Assembly (NCBI GenBank): GCA_963556145.1
Contig: OY744468.1
Location: 2,852,001-2,916,000, forward strand
From: Hygrocybe punicea
Lineage: Eukaryota; Basidiomycota; Agaricomycetes; Agaricales; Hygrophoraceae
Reading direction: 5' to 3'
DNA: 64,000 nt
Part shown: piece by piece, positions 47,627-59,553 of the stretch
Position numbering within the stretch: the first letter of the stretch is position 1
Layout of the letters: each line of letters starts with the position of its first letter
Made by a program: the position numbers and the translations under genes
Notes under the pieces: generated by a model
Told to the model about the DNA's origin: nothing
Database searches by the model: none
What the model saw: only the letters and a program-made list of their open reading frames with translations

Positions 47627-50600
47627 CAGTGTTGTGCCGGTCATTGACATGTCATCAATGTCAGTGACATGTCACGATAGGGTCATGACAGTCATCGCAT
47701 GACTTGACCGTGACCGTATGATATGGATGGCCGGCTGTAGACTGGCTGAGGTAGCGTTGCAGCGTCGTTGATGGTTCTATACAGGTTGTAAACATATAGA
47801 CATGATGATACACTAAATTCAACCAATCAAAATGTCAGCGGTACTCTCATCAACATCAACATCAACATCTTCCTCTCCCTCAGCATCAAGATCCAGCAGT
47901 TCATACAACTCAAGTTCCTCGTCGAAACTGCGCCGTGCTGATTTTGCGTAGCTATCCACCCAATGTGTTTGCCGAAAGTCAAATAACTCTTGGATTGAAA
48001 TTGGCCCACCGATTGTTTGTGGGGCGCTGACAGGTTCGTTGTCAAGGTTATCTTCGTCAACCAAACATGTGTAGTGGTTCACTATGTCACGTAGTGCACT
48101 TCCAACCTCCGGAACATCCGAATCTGAGTCTGCTGACTCTACGCTGGTCATGGTGCAGGTGGGATAGAGTGAGGGTGCCGTTTCTTGTGGTGTCACGTTT
48201 TCAGGAACTACTGCAGCATCTATGCATGTGGCAAACCTTCGTTTGAGATGCTTACTCATTTGTTTCTCCAGATGGCCATCCCGGATGTGCATCTTGAGTT
48301 CGCTTATCATTGTGAGGTTGTCATCTCCGAGACAGTTTCGGAGCTTTGTAAGGGTAGCACCGAAGACGCTAAACAGCCGTTCACATGACGCGGAATTTGC
48401 AGAAATGGCAAGGATTCGTTGAACGAGGAGGATAAATGGCGGGGGAGGGCGTCCGGGGAACGAAAAATTGTGGTATACAGTAAGAGGATCAGGGCTTTCG
48501 TTCTTGGTGATTTGATTTAGCACAACGATCTTGCAAGGGACAACAGAAGAGGAAAAGTACCTTTCTATCAGCAGCAACCTGTGCAATCGCGCACTGCTGC
48601 TTCAGATGTTGGAAAAAACCCTCATTGCCGAGATAGTCAGTAATTTGTGAATGGAATTCTGCAGGTGGCTCAATGCAATAAAAACGAACCCATAGACGAT
48701 GTAAGAGTGCGTGGATTCCAGCATTGTTCAAGATAGGGAGTGCAGAAAACGGGGAGGTTTGGTAGAAGGGATTGAGAATGATGGCTGCAAGGAATATCTC
48801 TTGGTCAGCCTTTGCCCAGCGTTGCTCGATGCTTCCAATGATAGCTTCACAACCCACAGCATCCTCGGGATCTTTAAATGCCTTGTACTGCATCACAAGG
48901 AAGCCAAATGTTAACAAAACTTGATCAAGGCGACAAAACGAAGCTTGTGTGATGTTGGCGGCAAGAGCAAGTGGTTCGAGCTTGCGTTTGATGCTATTAT
49001 TGAACAGTCATTCAGGTAATCCAGTAAATAGATGATTTAGAAGGAACAAACCGTGCTATTGCATGCCAGAACAATGGGTTCTTGATCACGTCAATCATTG
49101 CGTGTGCTTTCCTTTTTGCTTTTGCATCACCGATTACAATTAATTTATCAGCTGGGGCTCGGGCTTCATCAGCGTAGACGATGCTCATCAAGGAAGGCTG
49201 CAACTCAAGCAGACGTTTGAACGCCATGAAGTGGGAGGTCCACCGTGTGAGAACAGCACGAATGACAGCCTTTGCAGCACCGATTGCATCGATTTGAGCC
49301 TTTCAGAGTACTGCGAGTAAGATGGTTTTACTTCGAAGCCAGGCAATGAGATTTGTTGCACTCTCTAAGTATCCCAATGATTGTTCCTCGGATTTAAAAA
49401 AGTCCCCGACAACGAGGTTTATCTGAGGTTAATAGAGTTAGGGTGATAATTGAGCTCAAGGGACTTGGAGGCAACAGACCTGGTGCGCATAGCAATCTAG
49501 TAGTACCAACCATGGATATTTGATACCTAGGAGTCGTCGGGCCTTTCGTGACTCTCCCGAAGCATCTGTTACAATAGCTAACACCTGGGATCCCCATTCT
49601 TCTCGCACAGTATTCATGACTTCCTCAAGGTGTTTCATTAAGTTTTCAGCTGTTTTGCGCTCGGCAGATGCATTGTGAACTTGTACAGTACGAACCTGGC
49701 AATTAAGTTTAGAAAATCCAATAGAATAGGCACAAGAAACATACTTTTCCATCGGTAGTTATCATAAATGCGATAAGGTGATGGCTGTTCTCACCAGTCC
49801 ATCCATCTGCTTGCAAAGTGGAATTGCGCCCTTTTGTTGTTGCTTTTGCCTCCATGCGCAACTTTGAAACGACAGCGGGAAGAAGGCGGCGCGTGAGAGT
49901 CTTATGGGAGGGGGGTTTTGCTGATGGCAGAAACTCATCACATATGCCGAGCCATTCAGGGTTATCAACCCACGCAAGTGGCAGGTTGGCAGCTACAGTC
50001 AAGCGTATCAAACGTGTTTCAAAACTCTGCTGCTTTGCTGGAGTCCATGCAAAGCCCAGGTCTCCCCAGCTAGGCTGCTGTGACAGAAAACGTCTCCCGG
50101 CGTGTCCACTAGCAGATTGATGAGCCCGAGCTTGTGAAAATCCGTGAGACGAAGCAGAGTCTGATGGCATAAGATTTCCTGAAATGTCTGTCCCAACGAG
50201 TGACTCAGAATGATATGAGATTGCAGGAGATGGAGGAAAACCAGCCATAAGCGGCAGTGGAAGCACGTTAGAGTGCTGTTCAAGCACCCAGGATTGTGTT
50301 CCAGGACCCACAGAGGGGCCTGAAATTGTTGGTTGGCCAGGAAAAGCACTTGGAAGCGATGGGAGACTCAGGCTGGGATCAACATTGGCATGGCAGCGGC
50401 TTCGTGGAGAGCTTGGAACTCTTTCACGGTATTCTGCTATTGCCCTTGCTTTGACAGTGTTATCTTGCTCAGCGCAATGTCATAGATGGTTCAGCAGAGT
50501 GATTGAGGCTAATCGAAGCCATCCTCGGGACTCGCTTGTTGATTCTGTTGACCATACTAGAAAAGATAATTTGTAGAGACATCAAATTGAGCAGACGACA

Positions 50601-51065
50601 CATTTCTTACCATCATTCTCAATCTGCATGGTCTCTTGAACAATCTGTCTTCGGCCAAGGTTGACATCCTCCTGGTCCTTTAACTGAAAAAATGCAATAT
50701 CTTTATCAAAGCACTTCATACAGTAGACCTTTGCTTTAGCAGACGCCCCAGTACCAACAAAAGCTAGTGGTTCTTTCTTGGTGAGGCCAGGGTGGTCGTG
50801 AAATTGTTCTCTCCATCATCCTCGAGCCTTGGATTTGGTGCTACGGGGCATTGATGGTGGATCAGATTATCACGATGCTTACTTTATAATATAGATCGAT
50901 AACAGTAACAAGTGGATCAATTGCAGGTGCGTACATGATAGAGTTACGTATATATCTATATTAGGCAAGAGTCATGACCTTGTGTAGCCGGTCATGTTCG
51001 GTCACTGACATGTCATACGGTCAATGACATGACCGTGGTAATAAGGTCATGACTGTCCAACACTG
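47627..51065 (-). mobile_element. complete hAT DNA transposon, 3.4 kb
   Basis: Ends CAGTGTTG and CAACACTG, the classic hAT terminus, flanked by the perfect 8-bp duplication CCTGATGT (47619-47626 and 51066-51073). Subterminal regions contain repeated GTCATGACA / CAATGACATGTC motifs on both sides. It carries one transposase gene on the minus strand. It lies inside the first LTR of the 47554-54502 element. Confidence 0.95.
47819..50851 (-). pseudogene. hAT transposase of the complete element, with in-frame stops
   Basis: Minus strand. ATG at 50851 starts MPRSTKSKARG; the BED-like finger follows with VYCMKCFDKD. Then a Pro/Ser-rich linker, RLIRLTVAANLPLAWVDNPE, the catalytic-core segments QADGWTGENSHHLIAFM (first Asp) and LAIVTDASGESRKARRLL (second Asp), LDCYAHQ, an insertion domain (AKAVIRAVLTRWTSHFMAFK; VGCEAIIGSIEQRW) and the C-terminal dimerisation domain ILAISANSASCERLFSVFG, ending in an acidic tail with TAG near 47820. 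Introns are about 50-65 bp. Two in-frame TGA codons (after SKARG near 50815; in LAVL.KAQID near 49300) sit where Arg (CGA) would be expected. Otherwise nearly complete. Confidence 0.88.
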
Positions 51066-51592
51066 CCTGATGTAGTAGACAGTCTCTTCCTTCGACATCG
51101 ACTCTGTTCCACACGATTCTGGCGTGAGCACCCTGAGAGGTCCCTCGGGACCTCTCCATTGTGGTGATGAGAGTGTCTTTGACTCACTGATGCCTTTCTT
51201 TTTCTGGATTTTCTCCTCCTTTTACCCTTCTTGCTGGTTTTTCTCGTGAGACAACTCTTTTCGGCCTCACCACCCATCACTTGCGCAACCCCAGACCCAG
51301 GACCATCCCCTGCACCGTTGTTCGACGTCATACGGCCCCACCATGCCCCACGTCACCTCAAGAGCGCCGTTGACCCCGTTTTTTGACGTCTCAAGACCCA
51401 CCGGCGTTTTGCCATGTCACCACCTTCAACCCCCCGTTTTTCATTTCTTTTTTGTCTTATTTCACGATTCCCAGCCCCGGGCAGGCTCATCCAACCCCAT
51501 GGACCCCCGTTCGACGTACCAGAGCTCCGCGCTTGCCTACGCCACCCCAAATCGGTGGCCACTGGCCTTTTTGGTTACCCCACGGATCTGCC

Positions 51593-52581
51593 TAGGGTTT
51601 AACACGGGTACGGGTATACCCGCGGTTTTTCCATAACGGGTAGTCGCGGGTCCGGGTATGGTGGCCGGAACCAGGACCCGCCCCATTACCGTCACCCTTA
51701 TCCACGGTTTCCGGGTTTCCCCGGGTGTCAAGGCTTCCATCGAGCTTCCACCTATGCCCAACCTTCGATAATGTTACAATCAAGACTTCTTCATTCAACT
51801 CTCATCGATCTCACCCCCCATCTCGACATCCGCTGCCCTGATGATCCTTCGGCTGCCATTTCCGGCCTCTTCACACCCTGTTTTGACACTTCGTTGTTCA
51901 GCATCTATGTACAATCTTGCTATCGAACCTCATCAGCCATTTCCCTGTCGTTCAGATCGCTTCCCTTAGCCAGCTTTCTGTCAATTCTTTTGCCGTGCAA
52001 CCCGACGGGTTCCCAAGTTCCCTACCATGTCGGTGTCCGTCATCCAGCACAATTTAGGGTATATTGCAAAGTCATCGTACGTATATAATGTGTCTTTTCT
52101 TTCTCTTGTCGCTCACCCACCACTCCAGATTCTCATCATGGCAAAAAAGTCTCGCTCTGCTGCAAAAAAGTCTCGCACCTCTGCACCATCTCAGTCTACT
52201 CAGAGTTCTCAATCCCTTCGCAAAAGCGCATCTGCCCAGTCGCTCTCCTCGGCCACTACTCAGCCAACTGAAGACCCAATTGTGATCGATCGTGCTCATG
52301 TGACCGCCAATGAGCAAAGCGCCTCTGACGACGACAAGGTTGTCAGTCCAGAAGAGAAGCTCGGTCCTTCGACACCTACATCAATAATATAGTGCTGATT
52401 TTACCTTTATAGCCAAATTGAAAAGCACTTGGCGTTCTCCAGTTTACACCTTCTTCAAGACCGCAGGCAACTGCAAATGAAGGGTACGGTTCGGGTAAGG
52501 ACTCATTTCGGGTACGGTATTCAACGGGTCCGGGTACGGTGTCTTGAAAAAACACCCGCGGGTTACCCGTGTTAAACCCTA
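51593..52581. mobile_element. 989-bp non-autonomous hAT-type element
   Basis: Perfect 8-bp duplication GATCTGCC (51585-51592 and 52582-52589). Terminal inverted repeat TAGGGTTTAACACGGGTA at both ends, with subterminal GGGTACGGG / ACCCGCGGG repeats. The interior holds a Ser/Lys-rich frame (52027-52392, MAKKSRSAAKKSRTSAPSQ... from 52138), reminiscent of the N-terminus of hAT transposases such as the one at 18760, so it may be an internally deleted autonomous copy. Confidence 0.93.
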
Positions 52582-53622
52582 GATCTGCCACGTCACCACT
52601 GTCAGATCCCCCGTTTTTTGTGTACCCCAGCCCAAACCCACACTCATTCGACCCCGCGTTCCACCTGCCAGAACCCCCCACTGTGCTTCGTCGCCCCAAA
52701 CGAACCCGCCCCGCCATGTTTGGATGTCCCAGCACATTGTGCCACGTCACCGCGTTGCGACCCCGCACTCTTGTTATCCCCGGTACCGTACGGCTACACC
52801 GGACCCCCGCAGCCTTGCTCCGTGTGCTAGAGCTCCACGCTGCCTCTCGTTACCTCAAACGAGACCCTGCCACTGTTTTTTAGGCTCCCCAGCTGCATAC
52901 CGCGTCATTGCCACGTGCCCCCGCTTCCCAGCATAAATGGCCCCGCTTTCCAGCGTAAACGGCCACGCACCCGCTCGCGTAGCTCGCCGCACCTGCGCCT
53001 GATGCATTGGAGCACCCAGCTCACCCGGGCCACCGCTTTCCAGGCCCCACCCCCTTTGCCACACCGCTACTTCGTGGCCCCCGCATTCTGCACCCCCAGC
53101 CCTTGCAGCTTCGCGAGGCCCCCCGCGGCCTCGCAACCACTTCCCAGAGCTCACATGAAGAGGTCTCTCGATGCCGGCACCCGCTCTAGCGCCCAGTATA
53201 TATTCCCTCTGTTCCCTTAGTTCTTTTTTTTTCAGCTTCTCACTGCTCTCACTCGACCCAGTTTTCCTCCATCTCTTCGGTACACTATCTATACACTGCC
53301 CATGACATCGTCCCGTTCTATTTACCTATGCCCAACCACCCAGCCTATTCATGGACTATGAGAGCCCACACCCTGCACCGTGATTGGTTTCAGATGACAA
53401 TATTGTCCCGCTTCACGATATAAGGCCTCGACTGCGACTTGGGGCATTCTGAGGGACTGGGAGTTGTGATTTGGAGATTGTTTTGGTCAGTTCTGTTTGG
53501 TTGTTGTTTTCTGTTTGTTAGCTGTTGGCGACGAGGGCGTCGCCATGAGGAGGAGGGGCACTTGTAGTAGATGTGCCTGGGCTGTCACATGACCCAGTTC
53601 CCATGATCGACCTTAGTCAGTA

Positions 53623-54402
53623 CACTGGTGTTCGATTGGTCATCCCAAATCAGCCATGTGACCTGAGAGGCTGAAGCGGGCCAGATCCAGCCATGCTGCC
53701 ATACAAAAAAGGCAGCGTCTGTCCGATATCCAGGGTTTGCCACACGGCATCGACGTGAAAGTTCTATGTAGATTTGATATAGAACTTTATAGACCACCAA
53801 ATCAGGAAACGTGATTATTGCACAATTTCTGGTACTATATACAGGCCAGCTACACCAAATCTCCTCCTGCTCTGGCGGCACTCAGCCCATCATCGTCTGG
53901 GTTAAAAGAAGTCAATCAGTGTAGAAGAGTAAAGGAAAATAGTAAAAGGGGATGTACTTGCCATTCTTTATCCTGGTAGTGTAGAGGAATGGCGGAGAGA
54001 GATGACGTGGTTGAGAATAAGTTGAACATGGCGAAGGTTCAAAAATTGGGCTCGGAGTTGTGACGGAGTTTGAATATATCACCTTGTTTCGCCAAGTCCT
54101 TCCACAATTTTCGCTAAGTCCTTCCGTGACATCAAATATACATGGAATCGATGTTGACCCGACATTGAGCTGTCAGTGATCAGTCCAGCCCAAGATTTGG
54201 CGCTGGGCCATACTTAAATTTGATCAAAATTATATAAGTAAAGAAGTCGATCTGTGATGACCATGAATACAATGTCATTTTCATCACCTTCTATCCACTG
54301 CCGAATTTAGATTGGGTTTGCAGCGGGATCAGAAATAAATTTCATCTATTTCTAGCGCTGCCTTTTTTAGGTCCCAGGGACGCTGTGAGCCAAACGGCGG
54401 TG
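53623..54402. mobile_element. 780-bp TA-inserted element
   Basis: Comparison of the two LTR copies of the host element shows this segment is an insertion into ...GTCAG|TA|GGTGTCC. TA is present on both sides (53621-53622 and 54403-54404). The tips CACTGG / CGGTG are only weakly inverted. Minus-strand frame 53881-53585 (PGYRTDAAFFVWQHGWIWP) runs across its left edge and is not assigned. Probably Tc1/mariner-like, non-autonomous. Confidence 0.7.
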
Positions 54403-54648
54403 TAGGTGTCCTGATGTAGTAGACAGTCTCTTCCTTCGACATCGACTCTGTTCCACACGATTCTGGTGTGAGCACCCTGAGAGGTCCCTCGGGACCTCTC
54501 CAGCGGCACTATCATCAATATGGGATATAGAATAAAAATGTGCACATACCAATTTTTGACAGCTTGAATGGATCTGTCGCTACTTCTTCACTTGCCATCT
54601 CACTTTACCAATATGAGCACACTTATAGAAAACAACTAAGTTAATGAC

Positions 54649-56265
54649 TTACAATGGGTTCACAATCTTGATCCCATGTGTAGACATAGATGATCCCGGC
54701 AACAGAGAATCTTGAGTGCCCTGAGGCGTGACTAGCACAGTGCCACTATCTGCCAGGGGAGTTGACGCCGATGAAAGTACTTCCGGGGAAACAATCGGAG
54801 TGACGGGTGTGGATTGTAGTGTGGTCGCCGATGGGATTGGTTCCGTTACAAGGGTAGGGGAAAGAGGCACCGGTGTATGAGTAGGGAGAGATTGCAGACC
54901 AGTTTCGTGTAGTAGAGATGAAAGCAAACCTGGTGACATTGGAGGCGAAATGGAAGGCAGTAAACCAGAAGGGAGAAGTGTTGCAGGGGAACTTAGTGTG
55001 GAAAGCGGCTCATCAAAGACTTCTTGTGGGTTCGATGGGGTCAAAATGCATGGCTGTGGAAGTGCTGGAATCTTGAATTTCTTGGGCTGGCGAGACGATA
55101 GGGTACTCGTTGGTGGTTGCTTTTCCGGAATGTGCTTCACTTCTGAGCTATTGAATAAGTCTCGGGACTTGTATGCCATATTTTCTTTCTTGACCGATTT
55201 TCTGATTCCCAAAACATGCTTGTGATGCCAGCCAGAGTACGTCACTGTTGCAATTTGATCCACTTTCCAGTGATTTTCGCAGTATCGGAGTTCGGGGATG
55301 CACTTGTACATTTCAAGTTGGTAGAAATTACGGACTGTGGCGGATCCTTGTCCCCACGTCACGGGCGCTTGACCCTGCTTGTGTAATTCGAGCCAAATCT
55401 CTCGTGCTGCTGCTGTAATGTCACGGACACGATGACCACTGGAAGGTACTCCCTCTTCGCTTTCAACAAACGTGAAAGACACATTCTCTCCAGCTGCGAT
55501 CCGAGATTGGCCTCGGAGGCCAACCGTGGTATTCAAATCCGTTACCTCTTGCCCTTTCATTCCTGTCCACATCCTCTTCACCCAGAATTTCACGTCTGGA
55601 TAATTTGCCTGCAGTAGAGGTGCGGGTAGTGTGTTTGACAACATTTGAAATAAGCTATCAGATGGTGCTGATGAACTGCGGCTTGGCCCCGATTGCATGG
55701 TATTTGCAAGTATGCCAAGTGCTTCCCTTTGATGTTATTAGCAAGAAAAATGTACATGTACCGAATAGATGGAAACTTACTGAGACGACTTGAGTTTTGA
55801 CTGCACAGTCAAATACCTGTGATAAAGATCTTGATAGACCTTGTTGCAGAGCAGATCATCATGACCTAGACATTTGATTGAAAATGGGTGAGCGGATGGG
55901 TGCAAAGAATGCGAAGAATGTGAAGAATGCTGTACATTAGACTGATCAGAATATTTTTCGGAATAAAGTGCATATATGCATACCATTTGTTGTGAAAAAC
56001 TTGGTTTCCAAGGATCCTGTAGTTGTGTCTGGTATCTGGGAGCTCTGGGTGCAGTTCCTTGATCTTTGATCTGACTTCCGTGAGACGAGTGGTGGACATA
56101 GTGCGAATCTAGAATATTTGTCGGCAAATCAGAGTAATCAGAGAGTTCGTCGACAAAAGAGTGTTCTGATGCAGAATAGGATGAAGAATCGTGCTGGCAC
56201 AAGGCAGGCATCGGAGGAGGAAGAGATGTTGGACGAAGAGATGCCTGCACCGTGACATCACACAT
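54649..56265 (-). CDS. unknown Agaricomycete protein, two or more exons
   Basis: Exon 2 (from about 55715 to the stop at 54649-54651) contains EALGILANTMQSGPSRSS, then an ordered block YPDVKFWVKRMWTGMKGQEV, HRVRDITAAAREIWLELHKQGQAPVTWGQGSATVRNFY, CIPELRYCENHWKVDQIATVTYSGWHHKHV, and a long Ser/Thr/Pro-rich C-terminus. Exon 1 (56265-55777) is Ser/His-rich and ends LCNKVYQDLYHRYLTVQSKLKSS. I have seen this W-K-R / RYCE.HWK block in mushroom predicted proteins, often multicopy near transposons, but know no function. The first ATG (56265) is only 11 bp from the divergent ATG at 56277; an internal ATG at 56208 is a plausible alternative start. Confidence 0.6.
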
Positions 56266-56276
56266 TCTCTTCAGCT

Positions 56277-56871
56277 ATGTCCACAGTCTCTCTCCCAGCC
56301 AACCATGTTGTGCACCTTCATGTCGACAATCTCACCAGTAACTGGAGCACTTACACAGTTGATTTCAATGCTGCAAAGCCTGGTCCAATGGTGCGTACAT
56401 CCTACGTGTCTCTGCTACCTAACTGATCGTCTCAGACCCTGGTGATTACCATGAAGAAACACAAAGGAAATTCTGAACTTGGTGGAGGGAATAATGTGGG
56501 CAAAGAAAGCAGTGATTTACATGGTGCCATTCCTGTGTATGTCACACAGATTCTTAACAAGGAGGTCATTCATATTGACATCACCATTTTGTAGCATAAA
56601 AGTGGAGATCTACGAGGATGACTACATCGTTAAGCAAGACGAATTGGGGGATATCAATCTGAGGGAGTTGCTCGGTTCTGGTAGCAAGCAAGCAAAGGCT
56701 TTCCCTGCCCGTATCCTCAACTGCCACTATCGCCCTGGATGCAATGTTCTCAATCCGCCGGTTCACACCTACAGGGTCACTTGCTTGGACGACGAGGTCA
56801 CTCGCTTGGATGACGAGGTGCAAATAGATGCCAAGGAGAACATTCGCCCCAGTAAACGGCATAGGTGTTAG
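56277..56871 (+). CDS. unknown protein, divergent partner of the preceding gene
   Basis: ATG at 56277 starts MSTVSLPANHVVHLHVDNL; the exon ends at PGPM before a 46-bp intron (acceptor near 56434). The second exon reads TLVITMKKHKGNSELGGGNN...GAIPVYVTQILNKEVIHIDIT to a TAG near 56592. The remaining part, VEIYEDDYIVKQDELGDINLRELLGSG...ENIRPSKRHRC (to 56871), is open in another frame, so either a further small intron near 56575-56600 or a frameshift joins them. No recognised family. The head-to-head arrangement suggests shared regulation or shared mobile origin. Confidence 0.5.
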
Positions 56872-57081
56872 TTATTAATAACATTTCTTCCATCCTTTTC
56901 ATTAGTTGCATTGTTGTGTTCTCATTCTCTTGTTCTTGTTTGTTCTCATTTGCCTTCCTGTGTCCTCTTGTACTGCTCTCTGTTCACTATCATACATACA
57001 TGATGAGCAATTAGATATCTTCGAAATCCTGTTCTATGCCGCCTAACGCTGCAACATCCAAGCCAAGTTTTTCTCCAACGA

Positions 57082-58411
57082 TGTAGATGCGGGTTCAGGG
57101 TGGCTTTGGAACAATATTAAGAAAAATCCTAGCCTGAGGGTGTCAGCATGAAAGTGATGGTGGATAAGTCAGTGTTGGGGATAGTAGTAAAGGAAATGGA
57201 AATAGAAGTAAAATATGATGCCGCCGTGTAAAACTAGACAAATAATGAAGAATCTGGCGATGAATGGACTGAAAACGGATAAATAATGAAGAACCCAACA
57301 ATGCTGACAATGTCAGGTATGGCGGGTCGGGTTGGGTTGGGTCGGAAACGATGAACAAATAACGGGAACAGCAATAAAGATGACGAAGTGAACTATAAAA
57401 AAAGCTAAGGGTCTACAAGGACGAGCATTTGAAATGATTAAAATGATTCTGACTATGAGGGAAACGGGGACTAATGGTATCTCTTTTTTTTGTACGGTTG
57501 TCAGGGACTGTTTTTATAGTACAGGAGTGAGTAATCTACTTTCGGACATGTCTATTTCGGCCGATGGTAAGCTACAAAGAAAGGTTGGAATGGGGATGTG
57601 GAAAGGGGGGTTGCAAAGCGACGAAGACAGGAATATGGAGGGGAAAACGAATATCCATGAAAAGATGTGAAATGTCCTACATATCTCCGAAAGGACAAGG
57701 GGATGCACAAGTAAGGTAAGTCCAAAGTCAGGAATCAAGTACGAAGAGATCCATCTCTTATAATTAGAACTCCGGGGCTTCTGAGGCTGCCGGATTTGGT
57801 CCGAAAGCGGCTGTGACGAAGTGGCATACGTCGGGTCATGTCACATCAGGTAGGGTATAACATGGGTAACCCACGGGTTTTTTATCCTGCAATTTGTTTT
57901 GAAGTTTATAGACTCAATTTACATGTATTCACTTTGCAGAATAGGGAGAAAAAGTGCGTTTTATGTTAAATAAGATGGCTGCAAAGTGTTGAATATAATT
58001 GTGCATGATAAAAGGCACTATTGTGCACACAATGCAACGGGTTTCACGGGTTTAAACCCATGGGTATAATGTATGCAAAAACGCGGACATGGCAGGGGGT
58101 GAATTTTTCATTTGGGTCTATATGCAATATTTTATGGGTTTTATCTATTGTATACAGTGTGGATAATGATGGGAATGATGGACATAGGTTTGCCAAGAAT
58201 TTTCAAGACCAATTACCCACCAAAAGTCCATGTTATTCCAACAATATGGATATTTTGTTCTGTACATAAGTGCCCAAACCCATGTTATACCCTAACATCA
58301 GGTTACGTCGGGTTACGTCGGGTTCAAATGCGAGTTGAACGGAGGCAGCGGGTTCATCCGGATTCGTGATATATCGATGATACAGACTCAGAGGGACGTC
58401 GAGTCTCTACA
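57082..58411 (+). mobile_element. solo LTR (family B, copy 2) with nested MITE
   Basis: Begins TGTAGATGCGGGTTC, ends GTCGAGTCTCTACA; about 878 bp once the nested element at 57851-58294 and its duplication are removed. Flanks ACGA (57078-57081) and ATGA (58412-58415) differ by one C/T at a CpG. Closely similar along its length to 18972-19837 and 62935-63828. Confidence 0.87.
57851..58294. mobile_element. 444-bp hAT-type MITE (copy 1 of an identical pair)
   Basis: Perfect 8-bp duplication ACATCAGG (57843-57850 and 58295-58302). Ends TAGGGTATAACATGGGT / ACCCATGTTATACCCTA. Contains AACGGGTTTCACGGGTTTAAACCCATGGGTAT. The reverse-complement copy at 60164-60606 appears identical base for base by eye. 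Confidence 0.94.
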
Positions 58412-58415
58412 ATGA

Positions 58416-58890
58416 ATGAGATTCCCTCCAGAGCAGGAAATGGAGGTAAAGCAATGACAGAGATAATATCGTGCACATCGATAACTTCGAGTTTGTTCTG
58501 ACCTTGATATCGACAAGCCCATAATGTGTTATATGACATTTGTAATATGGCGGGGTTTGGTGGGGAATACGTTGATACAAGAGCGAGCGTTCTGGTCTCG
58601 TTCTGAACATTTGCTTGAAAGAAGAATTGTACTTCGCCGTAGTTGAGCGTGTCATCTGTTTGAAACTAACTGACAATGAGAATAACATGTATATGTAGTC
58701 TTTACAATTACCTTGATATTGCGGGACATACGGACAACCTGCCCAAGCGATTTGGACTTTTCCTTCCAAGAAGATCATGCATTTTGTCCAGTTGGCAGGC
58801 GCAATCGTGCCCACCGATGCCCATGAGGAATCCAGTCCGGTGCAGGCCTCTCATTGGCGAGTTCCATGTACTCATGAATAGCAGTGCCGG
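58416..58890. other. unassigned sequence between LTRs
   Basis: No recognised gene. Minus-strand frame 58814-58407 lacks known motifs. Repeats border it on both sides. Confidence 0.4.
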
Positions 58891-59553
58891 TGTAGAGGGT
58901 CCTCGACCCTCTGAGGCCATAACATCGATATCTAGCGAATCTGCTTGAACCCGATGTCTCTAGCAATCTACGCTCGAACCCGACGCAACCCGATGCATAC
59001 CGACTAGCACGGCCGCTCACATACCTGGTCGGTCCATCTCCTAAACTCACGGAACTTCAAATATCAAAGATAGATCTCATCGGACTGGGATCCCGACATC
59101 GGACTTGCCTTATTCCGAATAAGTTATTCGCGCCTAGCGTCTCCCTTATGGAGATATAGTAAAGTATATTACATCTTTTACGGTTTTTATATCTTCCACC
59201 CATTTTCCCTGTCATCGTCGCCTCGCAACGCTCTTCCTACTTCCCCATTTTTATTCTCCTTTGTTTCCTCTCATCGGCCGAGGACTCTTGTCCGAATCTA
59301 GGTACAGAAATTTGTAGTATAAAAACGGTGCCCAAGCGCCGTCTCTGAATAAGAAACCAGTTCCCCCGTTTTTCCTCTCTCTGAGAATCAGCCTCTCAGT
59401 AAAATCCATCGCACACACTACTCGTCGGTTTCCTCGACGCTCTCCCCGTCCTTCTACCATCTTAATCTCTACGTTTCTCGTCACCCGACACCCGACCCGC
59501 CGTACCCGACACCATCGGCTTCGACTGTCATGAAAATACGTCACCCCCATACA
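58891..59553 (-). mobile_element. LTR related to family B, reverse orientation
   Basis: On the minus strand it would begin TGTATGGGGGTGACG and end ...CGAGGACCCTCTACA. Parts match family B in reverse complement, for example GACATCGGACTTGCCTTATT against AATAAGGTAAGTCCGATGTC near 19600. A TATA-like TATAAAAAC (minus strand TTTTTATAC) occurs near 59315. No target duplication is evident, so the outer boundary is uncertain. Confidence 0.55.

Larger units (their letters stand above)
47554..54502 (+). mobile_element. TRIM-like short LTR retroelement containing three younger insertions
   Basis: A 158-bp repeat starting TGTAGTAGATGTGCC and ending GGACCTCTCCA is present twice in direct orientation: copy 1 at 47554-47626 plus 51074-51158 (split by the hAT element), copy 2 at 53563-53622 plus 54405-54502 (split by a TA element). 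Outside, the 4-bp GCGG flanks both ends (47550-47553 and 54503-54506). A purine tract (GAGGAGGAGGGGCACT) precedes copy 2, as expected for a polypurine tract. The interior (51159-53562, about 1.4 kb once the MITE at 51593-52581 is removed) is C-rich with no gag/pol signatures. Confidence 0.78.

Noticed and set aside
52569..53220. Several Pro/Arg-rich frames
   Set aside because: The DNA is C-rich and all frames give Pro/His/Thr-rich peptides; there is no conserved motif, and the segment is interior of a non-coding LTR element.
53563..54510. GGGGCACT / GCGGCACT as an 8-bp target duplication of the LTR at 53563
   Set aside because: The left GGGGCACT also precedes the related LTR at 62251 as part of its polypurine tract, so it is element sequence; the duplication that fits the whole element is GCGG at 47550 and 54503.
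58021..58269. 82-aa frame, also found identically at 60188-60436
   Set aside because: It lies in a 444-bp MITE; its identity in two places reflects copying of the MITE, not a gene.
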